DNA of 32,689 bases, taken from Verrucomicrobiota bacterium (GTDB lineage: Bacteria > Verrucomicrobiota > Verrucomicrobiia > Opitutales > Seribacteraceae). This document shows, piece after piece, positions 8,677 to 17,405 of the stretch. The position numbers and the translations under genes were made by a program. Under the pieces are notes generated by a model, which was given only the letters and a program-made list of their open reading frames with translations, searched no databases and had not been told where the DNA came from. Location: positions 1 to 32,689 of the forward strand of contig JAOLZO010000030.1 in NCBI GenBank assembly GCA_028343845.1. Direction: 5' to 3'. Every line of letters starts with the position of its first letter. Within the stretch, counting starts at the first letter, position 1.

Positions 8677-9735
8677 ATGGAACTGAACGAACTATCATCA
8701 CTGACAAACCACCTTCGGGAAAAATCAGATCTGGACCGAAATCACGTACGAACTGCGATTGACCTGTTGATCCAAGAAGACGGGGACGCAAACGCAAAGG
8801 CCGATTTCTTGGTGGCCTTGGCCGAGAAAGGCGAGAGTCAGCAGGAAATAACGCACTTTGTTTCATGCTTCCGCGAACTGGCTAGAGATCCGGGATTAGA
8901 GGACTTTGCCCCTCGGGCCATCGATCTTTGCGGCACGGGCGGAGACAAGGCAGGCAGTTTCAACGTCTCTACCTTCGTTTCCTTCGTCATCGCGTCCGCC
9001 GGCATCCCTGTAATCAAACATGGGAATCGATCGATTAGCTCCAAATGCGGAAGCGCTGACTTGCTCGAAGCGATCGGCATTCCCCTTGATCCCGAACTGT
9101 CCCGCATCAAAGAGGGGCTCAAGGAGCTCGACTTTGCCTTTTTATTCGCTCCTTCCTTTCATCCCGCATTCAAGCACATCGCTCCCGTCCGCAAGGAACT
9201 TGCAAGTCGCGGAATCATCACGATCTTCAATCGCTTGGGACCGATGATCAACCCGGCCCAACCTGCCTTTCAGGTGCTCGGGGTTTATGACCCCCGATAT
9301 ATCGAAAAGATGGGGCAGGCGCTTAAGGGAAACGGCTTGACCGGAGCCTTGATCGCTCATGGAAAAATCCAAGGGAGCGAAACCCCGGGGGTTGATGAAC
9401 TCACGGCCTGCGGAGAGAACCTGGTTTTCGGATTTGGACAAATCTCAACCGATCAAGTTGAATCCTGGTCTCCTGAGAAATGGGGCATGCCCACCCATCC
9501 TTTCGAGCACCTTGAGGGCGGAGACCTTGAAAGGAACCTCGAGATCATGAAGAGCCTTTTGGACGGAGAGGGTCCGCTAGGTTTACGGGCCACGATTGCC
9601 ATGAATGCATCCGTGGCCTTTCAGACCTGCGGGAAGACAAAGTCTCTGGAAGAAGGACTCGAGTTGACGCAAACTCTTATCTCCGAGGGGAAGGTTAAGG
9701 AGTGGGTGAACAAAGCCTCTTCTTTCTTCGCCTGA
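8677..9735 (+). CDS. trpD: TrpD-family anthranilate phosphoribosyltransferase
   Basis: The 352 residues show the TrpD fold. They include a helical N-terminal part, the PRPP-binding CGTGGD (85-90) followed by SFNVST, the KHGNRSISSKCGSAD loop (114-128), LGPMINPA (187-194), and the metal-binding Asp-Glu in GVDELT (240-241). TrpD transfers the phosphoribosyl group of PRPP to anthranilate in tryptophan synthesis. Two points are odd. The residue before TIFN (182-185) is Ile181, where TrpD proteins usually carry an anthranilate-contacting Arg (VRTIFN), and this stretch is about three residues longer than in typical TrpD. No other trp gene is nearby; glmM follows after 10 bases and uppP is divergent. 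A TrpD paralogue with another aromatic acceptor is therefore possible, but ordinary TrpD remains the best guess. Confidence 0.85.
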   Translation: MELNELSSLTNHLREKSDLDRNHVRTAIDLLIQEDGDANAKADFLVALAEKGESQQEITHFVSCFRELARDPGLEDFAPRAIDLCGTGGDKAGSFNVSTFVSFVIASAGIPVIKHGNRSISSKCGSADLLEAIGIPLDPELSRIKEGLKELDFAFLFAPSFHPAFKHIAPVRKELASRGIITIFNRLGPMINPAQPAFQVLGVYDPRYIEKMGQALKGNGLTGALIAHGKIQGSETPGVDELTACGENLVFGFGQISTDQVESWSPEKWGMPTHPFEHLEGGDLERNLEIMKSLLDGEGPLGLRATIAMNASVAFQTCGKTKSLEEGLELTQTLISEGKVKEWVNKASSFFA

Positions 9736-9745
9736 ACCAATCAAA

Positions 9746-11065
9746 ATGAACTTTTTCGGCACCGATGGAATCCGGGGGCCTTACGGAGGTCCTGTAATCA
9801 ACGAGTGCTTTGCCCGTTCATTGGGAAGCGGCCTTGGGTCCCATCTCATTGCCTCGGGGCAAAGCGCCCAGTCCGTTCTTTTGGGAAGAGATACCCGGCC
9901 CTCTGGGGAAAGCCTCCAGAACGCATTCGGCCAAGGCCTTCAGGATCGTGGGTTCATCCCTTTGGATGCAGGAATCATTCCGACACCTGCCCTTTCGAGC
10001 GCCGTAATGAACGGGAAACTCTGCATGGGCGCAATGATTACCGCATCCCACAACCCGAGTCAGGACAACGGATTCAAACTTTTTTCAGGAGCAGGTGAAA
10101 AGTTGTCAGCGAAAGAAGAAGAACTCATCGAATCGCAAATCGATCTCTCGAAAAACATTGCTGCGAGGCCGGTCGATTTGCCAAAGCACGATGCGCTCAA
10201 AGAGTATGTGGAGCGGTTAGTCGGATTTTTTCCAGACGGATTTCTCAAAGGATACAAGGTGGTGGCTGACTTGGCAAACGGAGCAACAATCGCAACCACC
10301 GCAAAAGTTCTGGCGCATTTCGGAGCGGAAGTCCTGTCGATGCATGAGGGTGAAGGCATAATCAACGAAGACTCCGGATCCGAGCACCCAAAACTGATGC
10401 AAGAGAAGGTCAGGCAAACGGGCTCTCATTTCGGTCTGGCTCATGACGGGGATGGAGACCGGGTGGTCTTTGCCGACGAAAAAGGCCTGCTCATCCACGG
10501 TGACAGGGTTCTCGGATTGCTCGCCTTGGATGCGGGAAATTCCTCGAGATTGAAAGGGAACGGGTTGGTCGCTACCGAGCACAGCAATTCCGGGCTCGGG
10601 GAAAGCCTGCGCAGGCATGGGTTCGATTTCTTTCGGTCTCCCGTGGGCGACCGAAACGTATCCGCCCTCATGAAGGAAAAAGGTTGCAACTTGGGGGGTG
10701 AATCCTCCGGGCACGTCGTTTCGAGCGACTACTTGCCCACCGGTGACGGGCTTTACACCGCCTTGCTCGTCGCTCATGCAATGGCTCGAAGTACAAAAAC
10801 TCTTCAGGAGCTTGCACGGGCAATCATTCTCTGGCCATCCAAAGTGGGGGCCATTGTGGTAAAGGAAAAGATTCCGTTGTCCAGTCAACCTGCATTGGCT
10901 AAGTCATTGGAGGAAGCGAATTTGAAACTTGGCCAAGATGGAAGAATCCTGCTCAGGTATTCTGGTACAGAGCCCAAAATCAGGCTTTTAGTAGAAGGCA
11001 AGCAGGAAGAATTAGTCACTGACATTTTTTGCCAACTTTCCAAAATTATCGAAAAAACATTGTAA
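9746..11065 (+). CDS. glmM: Phosphoglucosamine mutase
   Basis: This 439-residue alpha-D-phosphohexomutase interconverts glucosamine-6-phosphate and glucosamine-1-phosphate on the way to UDP-GlcNAc for peptidoglycan and LPS. Visible motifs are FGTDGIRG at the N terminus, the phosphoserine loop ITASHNP with Ser101, the metal-binding DGDGDR at 234-239, the sugar-binding GGESSGH, and the phosphate-binding RYSGTEPKIRLLVEG near the C terminus. FGTDGIRG at the extreme N terminus and GESSGH point to GlmM rather than a phosphomannomutase. Length is normal. It follows the trpD-like gene by 10 bases and precedes a TPR gene by 15, so the three probably form one transcript. Confidence 0.95.
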   Translation: MNFFGTDGIRGPYGGPVINECFARSLGSGLGSHLIASGQSAQSVLLGRDTRPSGESLQNAFGQGLQDRGFIPLDAGIIPTPALSSAVMNGKLCMGAMITASHNPSQDNGFKLFSGAGEKLSAKEEELIESQIDLSKNIAARPVDLPKHDALKEYVERLVGFFPDGFLKGYKVVADLANGATIATTAKVLAHFGAEVLSMHEGEGIINEDSGSEHPKLMQEKVRQTGSHFGLAHDGDGDRVVFADEKGLLIHGDRVLGLLALDAGNSSRLKGNGLVATEHSNSGLGESLRRHGFDFFRSPVGDRNVSALMKEKGCNLGGESSGHVVSSDYLPTGDGLYTALLVAHAMARSTKTLQELARAIILWPSKVGAIVVKEKIPLSSQPALAKSLEEANLKLGQDGRILLRYSGTEPKIRLLVEGKQEELVTDIFCQLSKIIEKTL

Positions 11066-11080
11066 TTTTTAACTTTTTCT

Positions 11081-12532
11081 ATGGGTTGTTTTTTTGCACC
11101 CCCATTCGCCCGAAAACCCATTGCTTTAGAAATGATTGATGAAATTCCGATTGCTGATTTAGATCCCAGACAGGTCAAACAGTTGGAATCTGCGGACAAG
11201 GTGCGTCAAAACAACCCGACCCATGCGCTGGAGATTTATGGTGCAATCCTAAAGCAAAGCCCAGGTTGTCTCGAATTGAGGAAAAAGTTACGGGCCTTGC
11301 AATTGAAGAACCTCAAGGTTTCTTCCTCTGGAATTTCCGGTCTTTTTAACAAGGTTACCACGGCCCCCTTTGCATTCCGGGCCAAGGGTGAAAAGGACCC
11401 GAAGGAGACTCTCGCCAAAGCGGAGGAGCTCATCAACAAACTTCCCTCAAACGTAGTCGCCCATCAAACGCTTGCAGAAGCCGCCGCAAACATCGGAATG
11501 CTTGAAACGGCTGTTTTTGCGTATGAAACCATTCAAAGAATCCAGCCTAAGGACATTAAGAATTTAAAGGATTTGGGGAATGCCTACATTCAGTCAGGAA
11601 ATACCGAGATGGCCATTGCCACGGGCAACAGTATCAAGCAAATCAACCCGAACGACGGGGACGCTGAAGACATGTTGAAAAGAGCCTCTGTTGCGGTGGC
11701 CATGAACAAAGGAAAATGGGAAGAATCGGAAGATTTTCGAACCCAACTCAAGGACGAGGAAGAAGCTCAGGCCCTCGAACAGGCATCGAAAAACGTCAAT
11801 GACGAGAAAAGCCTTGAAGACCTGATTAGGCAGACTTACGAAAAGGTCACTCAAGAACCCGAAAACCTTAATCACTATCGCCAGCTGTCCGATTATTACC
11901 AACGCTACGGAGATTTGAAAAACTCCATTGCATGGATCCAAGAAGCCAGAAAACAGGAAGGTGGACAGGGAGACGTTTCCTTGGAAGAGAAGGAAAGGCA
12001 GCTTACGGAGGAATATTTCGATCAATCGATCGAAGCATGGGAAAAGGCCTGCAAGGAAAGCCCTGGCGACGAAAATGCCAAAGCCTCCCTCGAGCACACG
12101 ATTCTTCAAAAGAGCGAATATCAGCGCAGTCAGCTCGAGTCTCTGGTAGAGAGATACCCGAACGACTATGGTTACCGTTACGAGCTTGGACTGCTTCTGT
12201 ATGGGAACGATCGTTACGATGACGCCCTCCCTCACTTCCAATTGGCTCAGCGAAATGCCAAAGTCAGGCTTGATGCCATTCTTTACCTTGGCAGGTCTTA
12301 TAGCCGAAAGGGTTTTCACGACCTTGCAGTCGAGCAATTCACTTCCTTGAAAAACGAAATTCAAATCATGGATGATCGGAAAAAGGAAGCCATTTACGAA
12401 CTCGGGTGTTGCTTCGAGGCCATGGGGAGTCCTGAAAAAGCAATCGATGAATACAAGTTGGTTTATTCGGCCGATATATCCTTTCGGGACGTCTCCGAAA
12501 AAATCAACGCCTTCTACGAGCAAAACTCCTGA
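11081..12532 (+). CDS. Cytoplasmic tetratricopeptide-repeat protein
   Basis: The 483 residues have no signal peptide or membrane segment. TPR-like helix pairs recur. Examples are [14 protein letters not shown] near 50, [31 protein letters not shown] near 130-155, [78 protein letters not shown], and a last pair [23 protein letters not shown] charged, Glu/Lys-rich helical section lies at about 215-265. Two starts are possible: ATG 11081, with a cysteine- and phenylalanine-rich lead [12 protein letters not shown], or ATG 11132, giving [14 protein letters not shown], which looks like a more natural N terminus. It lies 15 bases after glmM. It is probably a scaffold for protein interactions; the partner is unknown. 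Confidence 0.85.
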   Translation: MGCFFAPPFARKPIALEMIDEIPIADLDPRQVKQLESADKVRQNNPTHALEIYGAILKQSPGCLELRKKLRALQLKNLKVSSSGISGLFNKVTTAPFAFRAKGEKDPKETLAKAEELINKLPSNVVAHQTLAEAAANIGMLETAVFAYETIQRIQPKDIKNLKDLGNAYIQSGNTEMAIATGNSIKQINPNDGDAEDMLKRASVAVAMNKGKWEESEDFRTQLKDEEEAQALEQASKNVNDEKSLEDLIRQTYEKVTQEPENLNHYRQLSDYYQRYGDLKNSIAWIQEARKQEGGQGDVSLEEKERQLTEEYFDQSIEAWEKACKESPGDENAKASLEHTILQKSEYQRSQLESLVERYPNDYGYRYELGLLLYGNDRYDDALPHFQLAQRNAKVRLDAILYLGRSYSRKGFHDLAVEQFTSLKNEIQIMDDRKKEAIYELGCCFEAMGSPEKAIDEYKLVYSADISFRDVSEKINAFYEQNS

Positions 12533-12547
12533 CCGGAACTTGCCAGA

Positions 12548-12635
12548 TGGCGGAGAGGGAGGGATTCGAACCCCCGGTACCTTTCGGCACACCCGATTTC
12601 GAGTCGGGCACATTCGACCACTCTGCCACCTCTCC
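12548..12635 (-). tRNA. tRNA-Ser (anticodon CGA), CCA encoded
   Basis: On the minus strand the 88-base gene folds as a class II tRNA. The acceptor stem is GGAGAGG paired with CCTCTCC, followed by discriminator G and an encoded CCA. The D arm begins TGGCAGAGTGGTCGAATG. The anticodon stem CCCGA/TCGGG encloses loop CTCGAAA with anticodon CGA at 12601-12599. A long variable arm and the T arm GGGGGTTCGAATCCC follow. The long variable arm and discriminator G fit serine, reading codon UCG. A small inverted repeat, CTGGAT/ATCCAG, abuts the 5' end at 12636-12657. The only promoter-like element upstream is a weak GATAGT inside it. Confidence 0.96.
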
Positions 12636-12801
12636 CTGGATGGGCTAAACTATCCAGCCGATCCTTTTACTAGCTAATTTGCGAGTTATTGAAAAGAAAG
12701 AAAGTTCTCGCGCATTTCCTTTCCAAAGGCTCTTGGCAAAATGCCCGGGCACTAGAGGTTTCGACTTTTCTAAGAGGAATTTCGCCACTAGAGTAATCAA
12801 A

Positions 12802-15800
12802 GTGAAGCTTTTCTTTCTAACGCCCATGGCCTTTCTCGCTCTTGTCCCATGTTCGGCTAATCCCGAAAATGCGCTTGCAGCCAAGGCTAGGGCAATCATG
12901 GCGGAAAACTGCTTTGATTGCCACGGGCCCGACAAGGGCCAAAGGAAAGCGGACCTTCGGCTGGACGTCCGGGAAGGAGCGCTTGCGGACTTGGGCGGTT
13001 ACCAATCCGTTGTCCCCGGCAAGCCTGACCAAAGCGAACTGATCGCCCGCTTGCGCACCGGAAACAAAGACGAGCTCATGCCCCCTCCGAAAACCGGAAA
13101 GGCTCTTAGCCAAGAGGAGATCGAAATTCTGAGCAAATGGATTCAGCAAGGAGCCGACTATCCTCTGCACTGGTCCTACCGCCCGGTGCTCCCCCCTGCC
13201 ATTCCCTTGCTTAAAAACAAGGCCGTGGCTCAAAATCCGATCGATCACTTCGTTTTCGCAAAGCTGGAAAGCTTGAACCTAAAGCCCTCCCCCGAGGCAG
13301 GCCGGAGGACCCTCGCAAAGCGACTTCATTACGACCTGCTGGGTTTGCCACCCGACCCAGCTCAAGTCGACGCTTTCGTAAAGGACAAGTCACCCGATGC
13401 CTACTCAAAGCTCGTTGAGGAATTGCTTGCCTCGCCTCATTTCGGAGAACGTTGGGGACGGCATTGGTTGGACATGGCCCGCTATGCAGACTCGGACGGG
13501 TACGAGAAAGACAGAGCCCGGCTCAATGCCTGGCATTATCGAGACTGGGTGATCGAAGCAATCAACGAAGATCTTCCCTACGACCAATTCACAGTCGAGC
13601 AACTTGCCGGTGATCTTCTGCCCAAGCCCACCCCGAAACAGCGTCTTGCCACCGCGTTTCACAGGCAGACCCTGACGAACACCGAGGGTGGCACCGACCA
13701 GGAACAATGGAGGGTAGCGGCAGTCATGGATCGTCTCGAGACCACCGGCGCTGCCTGGTTGGGCCTCACCCTAACCTGCGCCCGTTGTCACGACCACAAG
13801 TACGATGACATTTCCCAAGACGAATACTACCAGCTCTTCGCGTTTTACAACAACGGAGACGAGACAAACTTCCCGCTGCCCAGCTCCAAGGCCGCTCTGG
13901 GTGATTACGAAAAGACCAAAGCGATCCACGACGAGAAGATCTCCGCTCTCGAGAAAAACCTCAAGGAGTTGGCGGCCTCCCGCAAAAACGATCAAAACCG
14001 GTGGGAGAAAGAAACCAAATCGCGCTTGCTGGCAATCAAGAAGCCCGTGACCCATCACCCGGTCAAGCTTAGCCTGCCACCCAAGCAAGACGGTTATCAG
14101 TTCGATCAACGGGAGGATGACAGTATATTCGTGAAGAACCTGATTCCCGAAAAAACCACCTTCGTTTTGGACTTTTCAACGGATACCGGGGAAGAGCCTC
14201 TGACCGGCTTTCGAGTCGAAGCGCTGAGCGATCCGAAGTTGCCCGCCAAAGGACCCGGGCTCACCAAGCACGGCAATTTCGTTTTGAGCGAATTTCGCGC
14301 CTTCGTCGTTGATCCGGTAGACCCAAAAAAGAAACGGGCCCTGCCCTTCTCCTCCGCCAAAGCTGATTTTTCCCAGAACAAATGGCCCGTCCAGGCCGCA
14401 ATCGATGGAAAAAAAGACACCGGGTGGGCTATCAGTCCGCAAATGGGAAAAGACCATCAAGCAACCTTTCTCTTGCAAAAACAGCTTCCGGCCAAGGAAG
14501 CCGGTACTTTGCGCATTGAGATGGCCCAGCTCTACGGATCCAGGCACGTCATGGGCCGGTTCCGTATTATGGGGGTCACGGGAGAGCAATCCGGCGATCT
14601 CGTACCCGAGAGCGTCCGCAAGGCTCTGCTCGTCGAAACGGCCCAGCGAAACAAAGCCCAAGTCAAGCTCCTGGCCGACCACTTCGCCAAGAACGACCCG
14701 CAAACGGCCAAGATTCGCAAGGAATTGGATGACCTGCGCAAAAAAGCCCCCAAGCAATCGACCACCAACGTCAGGGTCATCACCCAGCGAAAGACCAACC
14801 CCCGGAAGACTCATGTCTTCAGAAGGGGCGAATTCAAGCAACCCCTGCATGAAGTTCAAGCAGGTGGACTTGGCCTGCTCCATTCCTTCAAGCCTAGAAA
14901 CCAAGGATCGGAAGACCGGCTCGATTTGGCCCGCTGGCTGGTCGATTCATCCAACCCCATCACCCCTCGGGTAACGGTCAATCAGGCATGGGCCCACTTG
15001 TTCGGTGTCGGGCTCGTCCGCACGCCCGATGACTTTGGCGTACGCGGGGCGCCGCCTACTCATCCTCAGCTATTGGACTGGCTGGCTCATCACTTCATCC
15101 ACAAAGCCAAGTGGTCACGTAAAGACTTGATCCGTCTTATCGTTCAATCCGCAACCTACCGACAATCTTCGACCCATAGGGAGAGTCTTGCGAATCTTGA
15201 TCCCAACAACGAGCTCCTTCACCGTCAAAACCGCTTTCGGGTCGAAGCCGAGATCATCCGTGATCTAAACCTCGCCGTAGCCGGCCTGCTTTCCCGGAAG
15301 GTAGGCGGGCCGAGCGTATTCCCTCCCCTGCCGGCTGGGATCGCCAGCCTGTCCTACGCAAACAGTTTCAAATGGAATACAAGCAAGGGGGAGAACCGCT
15401 ACCGGCGAGGCCTCTACACCTTTTTCAAGCGAACCTCACCACACCCCAATCTGATTACCTTCGATTGCCCGGACTCCAACGTCGCATGCGTAAAGCGCAA
15501 CCGGTCCAACACGCCTCTGGCCGCTCTGGTCACCCTGAATAACCCAACCTATGCGGAAGCCGCCAAGGCATTCGCCATGCGCATAACCAAGGAATCGCTT
15601 TCCGGCGACGAGGCGCGAATATCTGAGGGCTTCAGGCTATGTGTTTCCCGCAATCCGGAACCGGACGAAACCGAGGCATTCGCCAGCCTGCTTAACGAGG
15701 CAAGGTCCTGGTACGGCAAAAACCCGGAAGAGGCCAAGGTACTGGCCGGAGACGTTGAAACCGCAGCCTGGACCGCCTCTTTGCGCATCATGCTCAACAT

Positions 15801-15825
15801 GGACGAATTCATCTCAAGAGAATGA
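12802..15825 (+). CDS. Secreted PSD1-family protein (PSCyt1-DUF1549-DUF1553)
   Basis: I choose the GTG at 12802 (1007 residues) because it starts an ideal Sec signal: VKLFFLTPMAFLALVPCSA then NPENAL. An in-frame TTG lies at 12679. The mature protein begins with a Planctomycete cytochrome C (PSCyt1) domain with CFDCH (Cys37, Cys40, His41), a covalent-haem motif. A DUF1549/PSCyt2 domain follows, with a second CxxCH in CARCHDHKYDD. The middle region, containing a stretch like AIDGKKDTGWAISPQ, looks like an F5/8-type carbohydrate-binding insert. The C-terminal third is DUF1553/PSD1 (ARWLVDSSNPITPRVTVNQAWAHLFG, then RGLYTFFKRTSPHPN). Such proteins are suspected of acting on polysaccharides or sulfated glycans outside the cytoplasm, but no reaction is established. 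Its stop overlaps the DUF1501 start as ATGA, so the two are coupled. Confidence 0.92.
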   Translation: MKLFFLTPMAFLALVPCSANPENALAAKARAIMAENCFDCHGPDKGQRKADLRLDVREGALADLGGYQSVVPGKPDQSELIARLRTGNKDELMPPPKTGKALSQEEIEILSKWIQQGADYPLHWSYRPVLPPAIPLLKNKAVAQNPIDHFVFAKLESLNLKPSPEAGRRTLAKRLHYDLLGLPPDPAQVDAFVKDKSPDAYSKLVEELLASPHFGERWGRHWLDMARYADSDGYEKDRARLNAWHYRDWVIEAINEDLPYDQFTVEQLAGDLLPKPTPKQRLATAFHRQTLTNTEGGTDQEQWRVAAVMDRLETTGAAWLGLTLTCARCHDHKYDDISQDEYYQLFAFYNNGDETNFPLPSSKAALGDYEKTKAIHDEKISALEKNLKELAASRKNDQNRWEKETKSRLLAIKKPVTHHPVKLSLPPKQDGYQFDQREDDSIFVKNLIPEKTTFVLDFSTDTGEEPLTGFRVEALSDPKLPAKGPGLTKHGNFVLSEFRAFVVDPVDPKKKRALPFSSAKADFSQNKWPVQAAIDGKKDTGWAISPQMGKDHQATFLLQKQLPAKEAGTLRIEMAQLYGSRHVMGRFRIMGVTGEQSGDLVPESVRKALLVETAQRNKAQVKLLADHFAKNDPQTAKIRKELDDLRKKAPKQSTTNVRVITQRKTNPRKTHVFRRGEFKQPLHEVQAGGLGLLHSFKPRNQGSEDRLDLARWLVDSSNPITPRVTVNQAWAHLFGVGLVRTPDDFGVRGAPPTHPQLLDWLAHHFIHKAKWSRKDLIRLIVQSATYRQSSTHRESLANLDPNNELLHRQNRFRVEAEIIRDLNLAVAGLLSRKVGGPSVFPPLPAGIASLSYANSFKWNTSKGENRYRRGLYTFFKRTSPHPNLITFDCPDSNVACVKRNRSNTPLAALVTLNNPTYAEAAKAFAMRITKESLSGDEARISEGFRLCVSRNPEPDETEAFASLLNEARSWYGKNPEEAKVLAGDVETAAWTASLRIMLNMDEFISRE

Positions 15826-17303
15826 GCCCGCTCGAACACCATCATCTGAACCGTCGCGATTTCCTTGCCACCTCGGCTTCGGGACTGGGCGGGGTGGCGC
15901 TGGCTTCCATGCTCGCGGAGGATGGACTGCTCGCTTCCGGAAAAAGAGATTCTTTCGAGGATCCGTTGCTTCCCCGCAAACCCCATTTCGACGCCAAAGC
16001 CAAGGCTTGCATTTTCATCTTCATGGCTGGAGCTCCCTCCCAGCTCGATCTCTTCGACCCGAAGCCCAAGCTCAACGAAATGGCCGGAGAGGGGCTCCCC
16101 AAAAGTTTGCTGGACAAAGCCCGCTTCGCCTTCATCAAGCCGGCCACCGCCACCTTGATGGGAACCAAGCGAACCTTCAAAAAATACGGCCAGTCCGGGA
16201 TGGAATTCAGCGATATCGTACCTCACCTCGGCTCGGTTGCCGATGACGTGCTGATGGTCCGCTCGATGCACTCGGACGAGTTTAATCATCACCCCGGTCA
16301 GCTTCAGATGCAATGCGGAGTATCCAGATTCGGGATGCCTACGATGGGCTCCTGGCTTGCCTACGGGTTGGGCAGCGAGTCGCGCAACCTGCCCGGTTAC
16401 GTCGTTCTCAATGCCGGACGCGGATCGAGCGGGGGAGCCACCTTATGGCAGAGCGGATTCCTCCCCTCTACCTATTCGGGCGTCCTTTTCCGTTCAACGG
16501 GAGAACCGGTTCTCAACTTGGACAACCCCAAGGGATTGCCCCCCCTTCTTCAGCAAAAGGGATTGGCCACCTTGAATAAAATCAACCAAGGGAGGTATGA
16601 GAAAATTCACGACCCTGAGATCGCCGCCCGGATCGCCGCCTACGAACTGGCCGGCCGGATGCAAATATCCGCCCCGGAACTGAACGATTTGTCCAAGGAG
16701 TCCAAAAGTACACTCGAGAAATACGGCTTGAACCGTGCGGAACCCAAGGGGATCGGCGGGCGGGGGAAAAGCGGTGAAACCTACAAGGATTTCGCCCGCA
16801 ACTGCCTTTTGGCCCGCCGCATGGTGGAACGGGGCGTACGTTTCGTAAACATCATCCACGCATCCTGGGATCATCACAGCAACCTGGATCCCGAACTCAA
16901 ATACAACGCGGGCGCGGTCGACCAACCCATTGCCGCCCTGATCAAGGATCTCAAGGAGCGCGGAATGCTCGACAGCACGATGGTCGTTTGGGGATCCGAA
17001 TTCGGCCGCACTCCGCTTGGCGAAAACCGGGGGGGGCGTAAAATGAACACGGGCCGGGACCACCACCCCTTCGGTTATTCCATGCTCCTTGCAGGGGGAG
17101 GAATAAAAGGGGGGCAAGTTTATGGCCGGACCGACGAGATCGGTTGGGGAATCGAAGACAAGCCCGTTCATCCCAATGACCTGCACGCAACCATGCTTCA
17201 CCTCTTTGGCATCAACCACGAACGGCTCACCTACCGTTTTCAAGGCCGCGACTTCAGGCTGACCGACGTGGCCGGAAAGGTAATCAAGGATTGGATCGCC
17301 TAG
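15822..17303 (+). CDS. DUF1501 protein with Tat signal
   Basis: The 493 residues start MSPLEHHHLNRRDFLATSA, a twin-arginine signal (RRDFLAT) followed by a hydrophobic Ala/Gly/Leu stretch to about residue 40. Export should therefore be folded and Tat-dependent. The rest is the DUF1501 fold, distantly related to alkaline phosphatase/sulfatase proteins. Recognisable blocks are CIFIFMAGAPSQLDLFDPKP, RSMHSDEFNHHPGQLQMQCG, SWDHHSNLDP, VVWGSEFGRTP, GRDHHPFGYSMLLAGGG and HPNDLHATMLHLFGI. The conserved Asp, Glu and His residues in the last blocks look like a metal site. No enzymatic activity is established for the family. Genes of this type occur next to PSD1 genes in many Planctomycetes and Verrucomicrobia, and here the start overlaps the PSD1 stop (ATGA at 15822-15825). 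A TatC homologue is encoded at 29039-30463. Confidence 0.93.
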   Translation: MSPLEHHHLNRRDFLATSASGLGGVALASMLAEDGLLASGKRDSFEDPLLPRKPHFDAKAKACIFIFMAGAPSQLDLFDPKPKLNEMAGEGLPKSLLDKARFAFIKPATATLMGTKRTFKKYGQSGMEFSDIVPHLGSVADDVLMVRSMHSDEFNHHPGQLQMQCGVSRFGMPTMGSWLAYGLGSESRNLPGYVVLNAGRGSSGGATLWQSGFLPSTYSGVLFRSTGEPVLNLDNPKGLPPLLQQKGLATLNKINQGRYEKIHDPEIAARIAAYELAGRMQISAPELNDLSKESKSTLEKYGLNRAEPKGIGGRGKSGETYKDFARNCLLARRMVERGVRFVNIIHASWDHHSNLDPELKYNAGAVDQPIAALIKDLKERGMLDSTMVVWGSEFGRTPLGENRGGRKMNTGRDHHPFGYSMLLAGGGIKGGQVYGRTDEIGWGIEDKPVHPNDLHATMLHLFGINHERLTYRFQGRDFRLTDVAGKVIKDWIA

Positions 17304-17405
17304 AACCAAGGCATTTTTTGCTTCCTTGCGGATCGAACCAGCGCGACTCATAAACACCCGCCTCCGATTTAAGCGCTTGCCCGATCGCAAATTGTAATTT
17401 TGGAT

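Noticed and set aside
11594-12613. Long open frame of 339 codons antisense to the TPR gene
   Set aside because: It runs across the tRNA-Ser and mirrors the TPR gene's codon structure; the protein has no recognisable domain, so it is a shadow frame.
12548-12801. Genomic island inserted at tRNA-Ser next to the PSD1/DUF1501 genes
   Set aside because: No integrase, no duplicated tRNA 3' end and no direct repeats were found; adjacency alone is not evidence of transfer.
14176-14904. 242-codon frame antisense to the PSD1 gene
   Set aside because: It overlaps the conserved PSD1 coding sequence and has no domain; a by-product of codon bias.
17298-17319. Hairpin plus six T after the DUF1501 stop as a terminator
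   Set aside because: The stem GCCT/AGGC is only four pairs, with a 7-base loop, too weak to call.
16494-17390. 298-codon frame antisense to the DUF1501 gene
   Set aside because: It fully overlaps a clearly conserved gene on the other strand and shows no family motif.
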